47,005 bases of DNA, taken from an uncultured Succinivibrionaceae bacterium. GTDB lineage: Bacteria; Pseudomonadota; Gammaproteobacteria; Enterobacterales; Succinivibrionaceae. This document shows positions 36,901-44,040 of this stretch, piece after piece. Every line of letters starts with the position of its first letter. The stretch's first letter is position 1. Below the pieces are notes generated by a model that made no database searches, was not told the DNA's origin, and was given only the letters and a program-made list of their open reading frames with translations. The DNA lies in the NCBI GenBank assembly GCA_944390105.1, contig CALXOV010000065.1, positions 1 to 47,005 on the forward strand, written 5' to 3'. The position numbers were made by a program, and so were the translations under genes.

Positions 36901-37263
36901 ACCAATTGGTCGCTGTCCAATACCGTAACCATGCTGGAATTTGCCATCGGGGTTGCCTACGGTACTGACATGATTAAGGCAAAGGCGATTCTGCATGATA
37001 TCGTCCGCAGCTGTCGCTACTTAACCCCCGAAAAGCCTTACAAGATTTATATCAAGAGTTTGGACGCCAGCTGCGTCACCATTATGTGTGAAGTCTATGT
37101 CAATGAAATTGGCAATCGTAAGCCCACCTACGATTATTTAAGCAGTGAAACCTTAAGACGCTTCGCTGTAGCCGGTATTGAGATTCCATTTAACAAGCTG
37201 GATGTTACCATCATGAATCTGCAAAATGGAGAAAAACTCAGCGTACCTGCGCAGCAGGGGTAG
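33934..37263 (+). CDS. Large mechanosensitive channel of the MscM/MscK (YjeP/KefA) type
   Basis: The channel opens on membrane tension to release solutes at osmotic downshock. The 1109-residue protein matches YjeP (1107) and KefA (1120) in size. It has a signal peptide (about 1-23), a long periplasmic coiled-coil region (about 30-470), a block of membrane segments from about 490, and at the C-terminus the MscS core: a pore helix near 905-930 (LVAALSVGLGFGLQEIFANFVSG) then GDIVTLNGLSGTVNKIRIRATTI and IPNREF. GGAG precedes the ATG. The choice between MscM and MscK is not safe from sequence alone. It stands alone and is divergent from a glycosyltransferase. Confidence 0.85.
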   Translation: MRRLNFLFYLCFYLLSCSITFAATASTVETSFGTITLPTEEEINAEISRINDSSQSADDKTLQLNALNSANKIIDKYYQITEQSAEFAQNQKNAARTLDQLENELYTANQQYKADPPDLQQLDLKAVEQLIDELNQEQQSTQHALSEANADFIAIQTLPNRAQTTIAANNSRISTLISELSATTPLTDALDYRLKALELYVCQQENALLQNELNAQNTLQDIANYKIRINTLKNDYLTAQLRAAQALQNKLIAKNLVTTDSSANTQDLSPELAKQLETNQTIAGYIDKQLQDNARMEQELHDVETALNSVRQIRKTLNDQVTGVNGNLMLSRLLNRQQSEIPTVKVSFNLDELIPNLNLWLYDLRNYRNELFDTESYVKSLISKTPALAEHQKELEDLVRHRRSLFDKLNQSMTTALNQAINLKLKNTELQQITAEVNSTINDHLFWLTSNLPLGKDFIFAFIPTLKMQLNTVLTQFNSNNFYKNALQALVTLLLPLLTIALLARVGRDFLIKNDNLLAQRLDKPNDAYYVTPLALLIRFALSIPKIALISAGGSIIIYFAVNSLSDQMQVMRMLILHVAVFIFFLDILKPNSLFQRHYAFAPREIERQRTLLDKIWLAIVPILIVANIRELNPTAINNDMIGYCIMLLCCLYLTYIAVRSLKEEFTEREMSIGSWLSGLLIIVIPLTLLIMLALGYYYTVVKLVNRIAFSIYICLAYIIVSNTVRRTLFVAENRMLRKARENFMQNKLAIVDKGNHKVSLPSNLQKEQRRKKLDSLRLELINTKAFKLINVFLLCGTAIVLYLQWNDLAGVLNYLDTVYLWKDESFVNGVMVLNKALTLADILIALLVLVITVVLNRNLPALMERLFMLRPNPRFKSTSYTVRILSSYVIIALGVIFAAGALGISWDNLQWLVAALSVGLGFGLQEIFANFVSGIIILFERQIRVGDIVTLNGLSGTVNKIRIRATTIISFDNKEVMIPNREFITSALTNWSLSNTVTMLEFAIGVAYGTDMIKAKAILHDIVRSCRYLTPEKPYKIYIKSLDASCVTIMCEVYVNEIGNRKPTYDYLSSETLRRFAVAGIEIPFNKLDVTIMNLQNGEKLSVPAQQG

Positions 37264-37292
37264 TTGCAACGGCAGCAATGATAATACGGAGT

Positions 37293-37324
37293 CTTGGCAG
37301 ACCGCTTTTTGTCAGTTTGCCAAG
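37293..37324 (+). terminator. Possible terminator of the channel gene
   Basis: CTTGGCA at 37293-37299 pairs with TGCCAAG at 37318-37324, 30 bases after the stop codon. The loop is long (18 bases, with a T-run inside it) and no U-run follows the stem, so support is weak. Confidence 0.3.
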
Positions 37325-37403
37325 TAAGTTTACTCTCCTGCTTGTTTAATTGTCATTTCAGCTGATTTTATAAAGTTCCTTCCAATCAGCTGTAACAATA
37401 ATG

Positions 37404-38420
37404 CTAGGTACGAGTATTACTCTTCATCAGCAGTATACCGATGATACCCTTTTGCTTAATCTTAATCTGCAGATGTCGCCAATAGAAATAGATAAAGGCC
37501 TTATAATTGCCGCGTTTTAAAAACAGTTTACTTAGCCATTTCATAGCTTTTCGGGCATGAAATGAGTTAAAGTTTACTAAAGTATCCTTATCCTGCTTAA
37601 AAGAGATCCACTGTGTCACATCTGGTTCAAATAATTTGCAGTAATGTCTAAACAAATTGGTAGCCTTCATATTACGTTTAAACTGCCACGGTGCCCACGG
37701 CTTACCGCCAGCATAATGCACTAATATAGCGTCATCTTTTAACCCCCCTTTGTATGGAGGTTGTATTTGATATAGTTCGTCAAGAACCAGCGCAGAACCT
37801 TCGCACAGAACATTAAACGCATCCTGATCTTGTAAAGATGGGCGATATTTTATAATCCAATCTACCAATTTTTCATCTAAATTACATTTATTCCAAATAT
37901 CTAAGTTAAAAATTAAAACACCAGCACAATAATAATCTTTAATATGGAATTTATCACCTGAGAGAGTTGTAATGTCTTTTGGACCTTCCCCTTTAGTAGC
38001 AGCTATGACTTTATTTTTAAAATCTAAATTTGATAATTCAGACAAATCACCATTGCAAACGATATCAGCATCTAGATATATCAAAGTAGAGCTATTTACT
38101 ACATTACATGACTTTACCGAAGCTATGCGCATTAACTGAACCAAAATACGATTATTTACTTTGCCATTAATTTTATGATATAAGTCTGTATCTTCATTTG
38201 CATAAAATATAAACTTACCGTTACAATCGTATTTTTTGGAGAGGCGAGTAAGCAACTTGGATCTAACTTCATCTTGAATGGCAGACGAGGTAAAAACATG
38301 AAAAGTCATATCAGCATCTTGATTATTTTCAAAAATAGAAGCTATTAAAGCTCCAGCTCCCAAAATGAAATTCTTATCAACACACAGTAAGAAATTTAAT
38401 ATTTTTTGTCCACCATGCAT
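37404..38420 (-). CDS. Glycosyltransferase family 8 (LPS glycosyltransferase, WaaJ/RfaJ-like)
   Basis: GT8 enzymes add glucose or galactose to LPS outer core with a metal-bound DXD motif. The 338-residue product has the family start ILNFLLCVDKNFILGAGALIASI, DXD at 117-119 in YLDADIV, YYCAGVLIFNLDIW, the block LQDQDAFNVLC and HYAGGKPW. A C-terminal GT8-associated domain begins FHARKAMKWLSKLFLKRGNYKAF. ATG 38420 is chosen over a GTG three codons upstream because AAGGAG is correctly spaced. The gene is noticeably more AT-rich than its housekeeping neighbours, suggesting acquisition. It follows a ferredoxin gene by 30 bases. Confidence 0.85.
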   Translation of the reverse strand: MHGGQKILNFLLCVDKNFILGAGALIASIFENNQDADMTFHVFTSSAIQDEVRSKLLTRLSKKYDCNGKFIFYANEDTDLYHKINGKVNNRILVQLMRIASVKSCNVVNSSTLIYLDADIVCNGDLSELSNLDFKNKVIAATKGEGPKDITTLSGDKFHIKDYYCAGVLIFNLDIWNKCNLDEKLVDWIIKYRPSLQDQDAFNVLCEGSALVLDELYQIQPPYKGGLKDDAILVHYAGGKPWAPWQFKRNMKATNLFRHYCKLFEPDVTQWISFKQDKDTLVNFNSFHARKAMKWLSKLFLKRGNYKAFIYFYWRHLQIKIKQKGIIGILLMKSNTRT

Positions 38421-38450
38421 AAGTAACACTCCTTCTCCTAAAAATTTTAT

Positions 38451-38651
38451 CTATTTGTGAGGAATTTCCATGCTTGAATCATATTCAAAAATTGCGCCAA
38501 ACTCGCATACATCTAAGCAGGCCCCACAATCTGCACATAAGTCAGGATCAATGCTGCTGTAGCCTTCTTCATGCTCAGTGATAGCATCGCACGGGCAGCA
38601 ATCCTTACACTCACCGCAAGCAGTACACAATTCTTTATCAATAGCAAACAT
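38451..38651 (-). CDS. Small 2[4Fe-4S] ferredoxin
   Basis: The 66-residue protein contains two complete cluster motifs, CTACGECKDCCPCDAI and CADCGACLDVCEFGAI, the bacterial dicluster ferredoxin pattern. It would carry low-potential electrons in the cytoplasm; the partner enzyme is not in the window. A longer frame begins at 38690, but the start at 38651 gives the usual short N-terminus (MFAIDKELC). It is divergent from yggS, with 80 bases between the two starts, and lies upstream of the GT8 gene on the same strand. That pairing has no obvious functional meaning. Confidence 0.85.
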   Translation of the reverse strand: MFAIDKELCTACGECKDCCPCDAITEHEEGYSSIDPDLCADCGACLDVCEFGAIFEYDSSMEIPHK

Positions 38652-38731
38652 AACTACACCACAGGTTGCAAAAACAGTTGGCAAACTCATGCCGTATAAT
38701 AGATACCGTAATTTTACAGGCTTTCAGTATC

Positions 38732-39445
38732 ATGGGACAAATATCTGACAATCTATTTCATATTCATCAGGATCTGGATTTATGCTTTGACAAATATCAG
38801 CGCGATCCTACAAGTATCACTTTACTGTGCGTCAGCAAAACAAAACCCATCGCCAGCATCCTTGAAGCATATCAAACTGGAGAGCGGCATTTTGGAGAAT
38901 CATATGCACATGAAGCCGACAGCAAAATAAAAGAGTTAAAGGAAGCCGGATACAACGATATCGTGTGGCATTTTATCGGCCCGATTCAATCCAACAAAAC
39001 CAAGATCATTGCTACTTATTTTGATATCGTAGAAAGCCTTGATCGCATCAAGATTGCCGAAAGGCTGGATGCTCAGCGACCTGCTGGGCTTAAACCGCTT
39101 GACGTCTTAGTGCAGGTCAATATCTCAGAAGAAGATCAAAAATCAGGCTGCTCCTTTGAGGATCTGCCAGCTCTGATTGCCTTTATTCAACAGAAAGAAC
39201 ATCTAAACCTGCGCGGACTGATGGGCATTGCCAAAGAAACGGATAATTCTGAAGAAATCGAGAACTCCTTTATGGCTTTAAAAAACGAATTTGATAATTA
39301 TCGAAAGCAGTATCCGCATTTTGATATCCTTTCCATGGGGATGACCCACGATATGGAATCTGCTATTAAATGCGGCAGTACAGAAGTTAGAATCGGAACT
39401 GCTATTTTCGGACCGCGTGAATACAAGCATAAGGAAAACGCATGA
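38732..39445 (+). CDS. yggS: PLP homeostasis protein YggS (YBL036C/PROSC family)
   Basis: The protein binds pyridoxal phosphate and controls its free level; it has no known enzymatic turnover. The 237-residue product has the PLP lysine Lys36 in LLCVSKTKPI, FGESYAHEADSKI, WHFIGPIQSNKTK, the block LVQVNISEEDQKSGC, and LSMGMTHDMESAI near the C-terminus. ATG 38732 is chosen because it gives the family N-terminus, although the frame is open further upstream. A perfect TATAAT lies at 38695-38700 but without a well-spaced -35. The stop overlaps proC by four bases (ATGA). Confidence 0.93.
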   Translation: MGQISDNLFHIHQDLDLCFDKYQRDPTSITLLCVSKTKPIASILEAYQTGERHFGESYAHEADSKIKELKEAGYNDIVWHFIGPIQSNKTKIIATYFDIVESLDRIKIAERLDAQRPAGLKPLDVLVQVNISEEDQKSGCSFEDLPALIAFIQQKEHLNLRGLMGIAKETDNSEEIENSFMALKNEFDNYRKQYPHFDILSMGMTHDMESAIKCGSTEVRIGTAIFGPREYKHKENA

Positions 39446-40257
39446 GCAAAATTACTTTTATCGGCGGCGGCAACATGGCCAGCTGCATCTTCAAAGGTAT
39501 TATAAAAACCAGACCGCAAAAGGATGAAATCATCGTGAGCGGACCACATTTAGAAAAACTAGAGCATTTCAAGCAATGCGGCGCTACGATCACTTCAGAC
39601 AATGTAGCAGCGACCAGAGCTAGTGATGTTATTTTCCTAGGGGTGAAGCCACAAATGCTCACAACAGTTCTTACTGAACTTGTAGCTGCTGGAATTGACT
39701 TTAAAAATAAACTTACTGTCTCCATGGCTGCGGGATACATGTGTAACAGTATCGCTAAAATCATAGGTTCCCCTTGTATTATCCGCATTATGCCGAATAC
39801 TCCATCTAAATTAGGTTTAGGTGTAGTTGGCATCTACTATGCCCCAGAAACTTCAGCAGAAGACCGTGCTTTATGCAAAGAACTCCTTAAAGGATTAGGT
39901 TCTATTATTGAAACCACAGATGAGGAAGGCATTAATGTCATCGGATGCCTAGGTGGCTCATCTCCAGCCTTCATGTACCGCTTCTTAGAAGCTTTAATAG
40001 CTGAGACAGTAGCGCGTGGGTTTGCCGAGCGAGATGCCCGTCAAATGATCCAGCAGATGGCCTTAGGCACAGCGTCAATGTGTATTGCCAATCCGGATAC
40101 CCCGATAAGCCAAATGCGTGAGGCCGTAACTTCAAAAGGCGGCACCACCATTGAGGGCCTAAAAATGATGACTGAATACCATTTTGAGGAAATGATGAGC
40201 GCTGTGGTAAAAGCCTCAATGGATCGTACCCGTGAGTTTGAGAGGATGTTTTCGTGA
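39442..40257 (+). CDS. proC: Pyrroline-5-carboxylate reductase
   Basis: ProC reduces pyrroline-5-carboxylate to proline with NAD(P)H. The 271-residue product (E. coli 269) begins ITFIGGGNMASCI with the dinucleotide-binding GxGxM motif, has GVKPQML, the conserved IIRIMPNTPSKLGLGVVG, a GGSSPAF block near the dimer active site and AVTSKGGTTIEGL at the end. It overlaps yggS by four bases and its own stop overlaps the GTG start of yggT, so the three genes are translationally coupled. Confidence 0.95.
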   Translation: MSKITFIGGGNMASCIFKGIIKTRPQKDEIIVSGPHLEKLEHFKQCGATITSDNVAATRASDVIFLGVKPQMLTTVLTELVAAGIDFKNKLTVSMAAGYMCNSIAKIIGSPCIIRIMPNTPSKLGLGVVGIYYAPETSAEDRALCKELLKGLGSIIETTDEEGINVIGCLGGSSPAFMYRFLEALIAETVARGFAERDARQMIQQMALGTASMCIANPDTPISQMREAVTSKGGTTIEGLKMMTEYHFEEMMSAVVKASMDRTREFERMFS

Positions 40258-40784
40258 ATCTTTTGATTATCGTCGCTGAAGCCTTTGTCATGCTGTTTGA
40301 ACTGCGCTTCCTACTGCAGTCATCTAGTGCAGACTACTACCACCCTTTCACTCAAGCAATTCTTAAGCTTACTAATCCAGTAATCAACATTCCGTTCATT
40401 CGCGAGATACATCTGCGCAACTATTACATCGGTGGCCTAGCCGTAGCTTTCGTCATCAGCCTTGTTTTCTGGGTAGCATTTGGCTCATATATTAAAATTC
40501 CGCTCGATCTTTCCTTGCTTGTCGGTATTTTGATGCCATTTAAGGTATTCGGCTATCTGCTGTTTATGTTGCTTATCATTCAAGCGCTGACCTCTTGGCT
40601 GCCAAGTACCAGAAGTGTCAGCTACCTGATGTATCAAATTACTGCACCAATCACCTCACCAGTCCAACGGATCATTCCGCCAATTGGCATGATTGACATA
40701 TCATTAATGATTGTGATTTTAGTGCTTTATGCAATTAACAGCATATGCTATAAATCCTTTGGTATCTTATGGGCAATTATTTGA
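40254..40784 (+). CDS. yggT: YggT family membrane protein
   Basis: The 176-residue product has four or five membrane segments in two repeats of the YggT unit: FELRFLLQSSSADYYHPFTQAILKLTNP and, in the second half, LTSWLPSTRSVSYLMYQITAPITSPVQRIIPP. The repeated 'YHPF/P....P' motifs are diagnostic. YggT proteins are linked to osmotic tolerance and chloroplast or divisome membrane organisation, but the biochemical role is unknown. The start is a GTG overlapping the proC stop. The yggS-proC-yggT order is conserved in gammaproteobacteria. Confidence 0.9.
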   Translation: MNLLIIVAEAFVMLFELRFLLQSSSADYYHPFTQAILKLTNPVINIPFIREIHLRNYYIGGLAVAFVISLVFWVAFGSYIKIPLDLSLLVGILMPFKVFGYLLFMLLIIQALTSWLPSTRSVSYLMYQITAPITSPVQRIIPPIGMIDISLMIVILVLYAINSICYKSFGILWAII

Positions 40785-40804
40785 AATTGATAACATGTAA
40801 AAAT

Positions 40805-42739
40805 ATGACTAATTATAAATTTATTAAAACAGCCAAAGCACTAATTGAAATCTCAGATTATGTCTCATTTGATATTTTTGACACACTTCTTCTGCGTCCA
40901 TATTTAGAACCAACTGATCTATTCGAACAACTGGAAATTACTTACAATATACCGAATTTTAAGAAACTTAGAATAGAAGCAGAAAGAAAAGCTCGTAAGA
41001 AAAATTTCAAATATGAGGAAATTACGTACGATGATATTTATAAAAATTTAAACTTCCCTTGGTCTGATTCTATGAAGCAAAAAGAATTAGATCTTGAGTC
41101 AAAAGTACTTACTCTGAATCAACAAACTTTCGAATTATACAAATTTGCCACTAAACTTAATAAAAAAATAATAATAACATCAGATATGTATTTACCCAAA
41201 TACTTTATATCTAAAATTTTATCAAAAAATGGCATAGATAACATATTCCAAATCTACATTTCTTCCGATATAAAAAAAACCAAATTCACGGGCTCATTAT
41301 TTGATTATATTATAAATAATCTATCAATTAAAAATTCACCAAATTTACTTTTACATTTGGGTGACAATAAAATTTCAGATTATTTAATACCTAAAAGTAA
41401 AGGAATAAATGCTCTTCTTTATACAAAAGCCTCAACTTCATTTATAAACACAAATCATCGGGCAAAAGCTTTTTTTTACAATAATAAAATACAACACCTA
41501 ACAAAATCTGTACTGCTTGGTTGTCTGTCAATTAATTTTATTAATAACAACAGATCATTAACAAATTATTGGAAATTAATTGGTTACAGTTATGCAGCAC
41601 CTCTAGCTCTGTCATATTTATTTTTTATCATTAATACAGCAAAGAAACATGACTTTGAAAATATTCTATTTGCTGCAAGAGATGGTTTTATTCTTAGCAG
41701 AATTTATCATAAATTAGGATATAATTTAAATTCTACATATTTGTACGCGCCTCGTTCATTTTCTATATTAAAATCACTTTGTTCTCCACTTTCAATATCA
41801 TCTGAAATTGACTACAGCTATATTCTAAAATATTTAGCATCCCAGAATAGGGATATACAACGGATCATAACGAAAAATGACACTTTTGCTTCAAACATCG
41901 ATTTTATAACCAATAATATAGATATCATAACTAACGCAGCAAAAACAGAAATGATCAAAATTGAGAATTACTTTAGAAAAATAATTCATGAAAATAGATT
42001 GCTTTTTGTTGACACAGCAACAGAAAATTTTTCAGGGCAACATTTATTATCTGAGATTTTAGGAAAGGAAATTTATGGGTGTTATTTCAAAATAAATAAT
42101 TATTTAAAATCATCACATTATAAGTACAGCACTTTTATTGACCAAAATCATCCTGAAATATCTAATTGGAATTTTATTGAATTTCTATTATCGAGTCCAG
42201 AGCCTCCAATTATTTCTATAGACTCGAATGGAAGTCCTATTTACTCAAATATAAATTTAGAGTATGAAAAGAAAAGAATAAAAATATTTAATAGCATAAC
42301 AGATGGTGTTGATATGTTTATTAGCGATATAATAAAGTATGATATTAACAAATGCCATAAATATGCTTTTGATATAGAATCAATTATATCGTGGCTTAAT
42401 ATTTTTTCTAATATCTACAATAGCAATGATTATAAAAATATGAAGGAAACCTTATTTCCTGAAGATAGCCTCAACACTGAGTACCAGCCACTATTTTGTA
42501 CAGATCGTTTGAATGGCAAGCTCTCGTATAAAAAATATATAAAACAAATTAATAATATCAGATGGCTTTCAAAAAAGCAAATGTTAATTGCGATCTTATT
42601 ATTACCCATAAGATTTAAATTTAAAGGAGTAAGAAAAATTATAATCAACCTATTCCCATTATTAAAGAAAAACTATTTTAGTGTTAATATAACTATATTT
42701 TCTCGTTTTAATTATTCATTTGTTATTGGAAAAATTTAG
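40805..42739 (+). CDS. Two-part HAD-superfamily protein of surface-polysaccharide loci
   Basis: Residues 15-225 form a complete HAD phosphatase-like domain: motif I DIFDT at 23-27, motif II ITSDMYLP, the lysine region KKTKFTGSLF and motif IV HLGDNKISDY. The remainder (about 250-640) carries blocks seen with these HAD proteins in capsule and LPS clusters, for example LFAARDGFILSRIYHKL and YLYAPRSFSIL. It is probably active on nucleotide-sugar or lipid-linked intermediates; the reaction is unknown. The gene is far more AT-rich than yggS-proC-yggT, with many AAA, AAT and ATA codons, pointing to horizontal transfer. No start has a good ribosome binding site: ATG 40805 is chosen, but an in-frame ATG at 40769 overlapping yggT is also possible. 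Confidence 0.7.
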   Translation: MTNYKFIKTAKALIEISDYVSFDIFDTLLLRPYLEPTDLFEQLEITYNIPNFKKLRIEAERKARKKNFKYEEITYDDIYKNLNFPWSDSMKQKELDLESKVLTLNQQTFELYKFATKLNKKIIITSDMYLPKYFISKILSKNGIDNIFQIYISSDIKKTKFTGSLFDYIINNLSIKNSPNLLLHLGDNKISDYLIPKSKGINALLYTKASTSFINTNHRAKAFFYNNKIQHLTKSVLLGCLSINFINNNRSLTNYWKLIGYSYAAPLALSYLFFIINTAKKHDFENILFAARDGFILSRIYHKLGYNLNSTYLYAPRSFSILKSLCSPLSISSEIDYSYILKYLASQNRDIQRIITKNDTFASNIDFITNNIDIITNAAKTEMIKIENYFRKIIHENRLLFVDTATENFSGQHLLSEILGKEIYGCYFKINNYLKSSHYKYSTFIDQNHPEISNWNFIEFLLSSPEPPIISIDSNGSPIYSNINLEYEKKRIKIFNSITDGVDMFISDIIKYDINKCHKYAFDIESIISWLNIFSNIYNSNDYKNMKETLFPEDSLNTEYQPLFCTDRLNGKLSYKKYIKQINNIRWLSKKQMLIAILLLPIRFKFKGVRKIIINLFPLLKKNYFSVNITIFSRFNYSFVIGKI

Positions 42740-43378
42740 AATCAACACTGACAATAAGCAGGCTCATTTACTTGACTTATCAAGCTTCGCCACCGAGCGA
42801 CACAAAAGCAGATCGACCTTTTTAGGATGGATCTTTTGATGTAGATTATTTATGTGCAGGTATTTGGGTGTGAGGACAATACCGCGGGCCGCAGAGCCTC
42901 GCGCCAATGCCTGATGCTTACACGACAAGTAAAGATCCCAGAATGATAGAGCCTCAAAGTAGGATTTCTGATACCCGCTAGAGCCTAAATCCACCTGACT
43001 GTAAATCTCAGCCTATATAGGGTCAAATATCCGGACAAATAAATTCATTTATTTGGACAAGTGATAATGCCCCAATCAATCAATCAGAGATCTGGACAAG
43101 CAAAAAGGCGGCCAAGACTATCACAACCGCATGGTGATCACTTCATGATTCTATTTTGTGCGCCCCTCCCGTTCCCACTTGATTAATTTCATAACTTGCA
43201 TAAGTGACAGCCCTATGAACACGGATCTCCGATAGCCTGGCTCCTAGGAAAACACAGTGCTGGACGCAATCTGCCTTATCCCCATCCGGCGTGTAAAAAA
43301 AGCTCCTTTGACCACCACCGAGGCGGGTACGGTCCTTTCTTCATAAAGAATCTATCAACAGGTTATTGGAGAATCACC
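42740..43378. other. Unassigned interval at the edge of the IS graveyard
   Basis: No complete gene is seen. A minus-strand frame at 42764-42994 (GTG start, 76 residues, blocks YFEALSFWDLYLSCKHQALARG and LTPKYLHINNLHQKIHPKKV) has protein-like composition but no family I recognise; it ends just after the HAD gene and may be the 3' scrap of a lost gene. The remaining bases hold the GGACAA repeats and palindrome listed separately, and plus-strand sequence without open frames. Confidence 0.35.
43033..43099. repeat. GGACAA repeat cluster with a perfect AT palindrome
   Basis: GGACAA occurs at 43033-43038, 43055-43060 and 43094-43099. The first two copies flank the perfect inverted repeat CAAATAAAT-TC-ATTTATTTG (43036-43055). 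The arrangement resembles the terminal region of a mobile element where transposase binds repeated short boxes, but I cannot name the element. Confidence 0.4.
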
Positions 43379-43660
43379 TTGTTTCAATATCACGATGCTG
43401 TAGTTGCAGACTATTTCCTCAGTAAAGAGCGGTCACCTAACCTGACCATAACCTCATACTATACCAGGATGCAGAAGCAGTACGGTGATAGCTGCCGCTA
43501 CTTTAAATCAGTTTGCCGTTGGATAAAGGCGGAATCCAGGCGCCGTCAACCAACCGCAAAACCGACACCGACTCAGGTTAGCTGGCTTAATGCAGATGTG
43601 GTTACCGTATCCGCTGTTCCGGCAGTAATGCCGAAGCTGGTACCAGATGCAAAGCGGTAG
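43379..43660 (+). pseudogene. Possible IS66-type accessory protein (TnpA-like) remnant
   Basis: A TTG-started frame of 93 residues begins MFQYHDAVVADYFLSK and contains a helix-turn-helix-like stretch ending VCRWIKAES, then a proline-rich linker and LNADVVTVSAVPAV. This layout (N-terminal HTH, linker, short strand) resembles TnpA accessory proteins of IS66 elements. The match is by layout only. An AGGTTATTGGAG stretch lies just before the start. It faces the tnpC remnant at 44033-45530, which is the wrong way round for an intact element. Confidence 0.35.
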
Positions 43661-43693
43661 TAAGAGCACGCGCTGACGGTCTAAGTCGGTAGC

Positions 43694-44040
43694 ATGACCT
43701 TTACCATGCGCTGTAGTGCCGACCGCTCGCTGTTATGTAAAATTGTCATCGGGCTTGTCTGGCAAATAGTGGGGAGCATGCTATGGAGTTGTTTAACTCG
43801 GGACGGATCTACATATGCACGGCGCCGGTCTCTTGGCGCTGCTGTATCCTGGGGCTGACCATGTATGCGGAAGCCATCCTGAATGACGATATCAGGACCA
43901 GCGGCGATTGAGTGATTTTTGTTAATAGGCGACGCTGCTTTTTCCCCCATACAGTATCCGAACTGCAGGAAGCCAAGCTACCCCTGGAAAAACTGCAGGC
44001 CTTATTTACCCGTGAGCATGCAGGTCACCTCTTTAAATAG
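43694..44040 (+). pseudogene. Possible IS66-type TnpB remnant, frameshifted
   Basis: Fragments in different plus-strand frames fit the order of TnpB: FTMRCSADRSLLCKIVIGL, then AMELFNSGRIYICTA, then FFPHTVSELQEAKLPLEKLQALF ending at the TAG at 44038-44040. Each is separated by stops or frame changes. Individually they are weak, and the call rests on their order and on the neighbouring IS66 tnpC remains. Confidence 0.3.

Noticed and set aside
43681-43950. Minus-strand frame of 89 codons
   Set aside because: It overlaps the tnpB-like fragments, has no start signal and no family resemblance.
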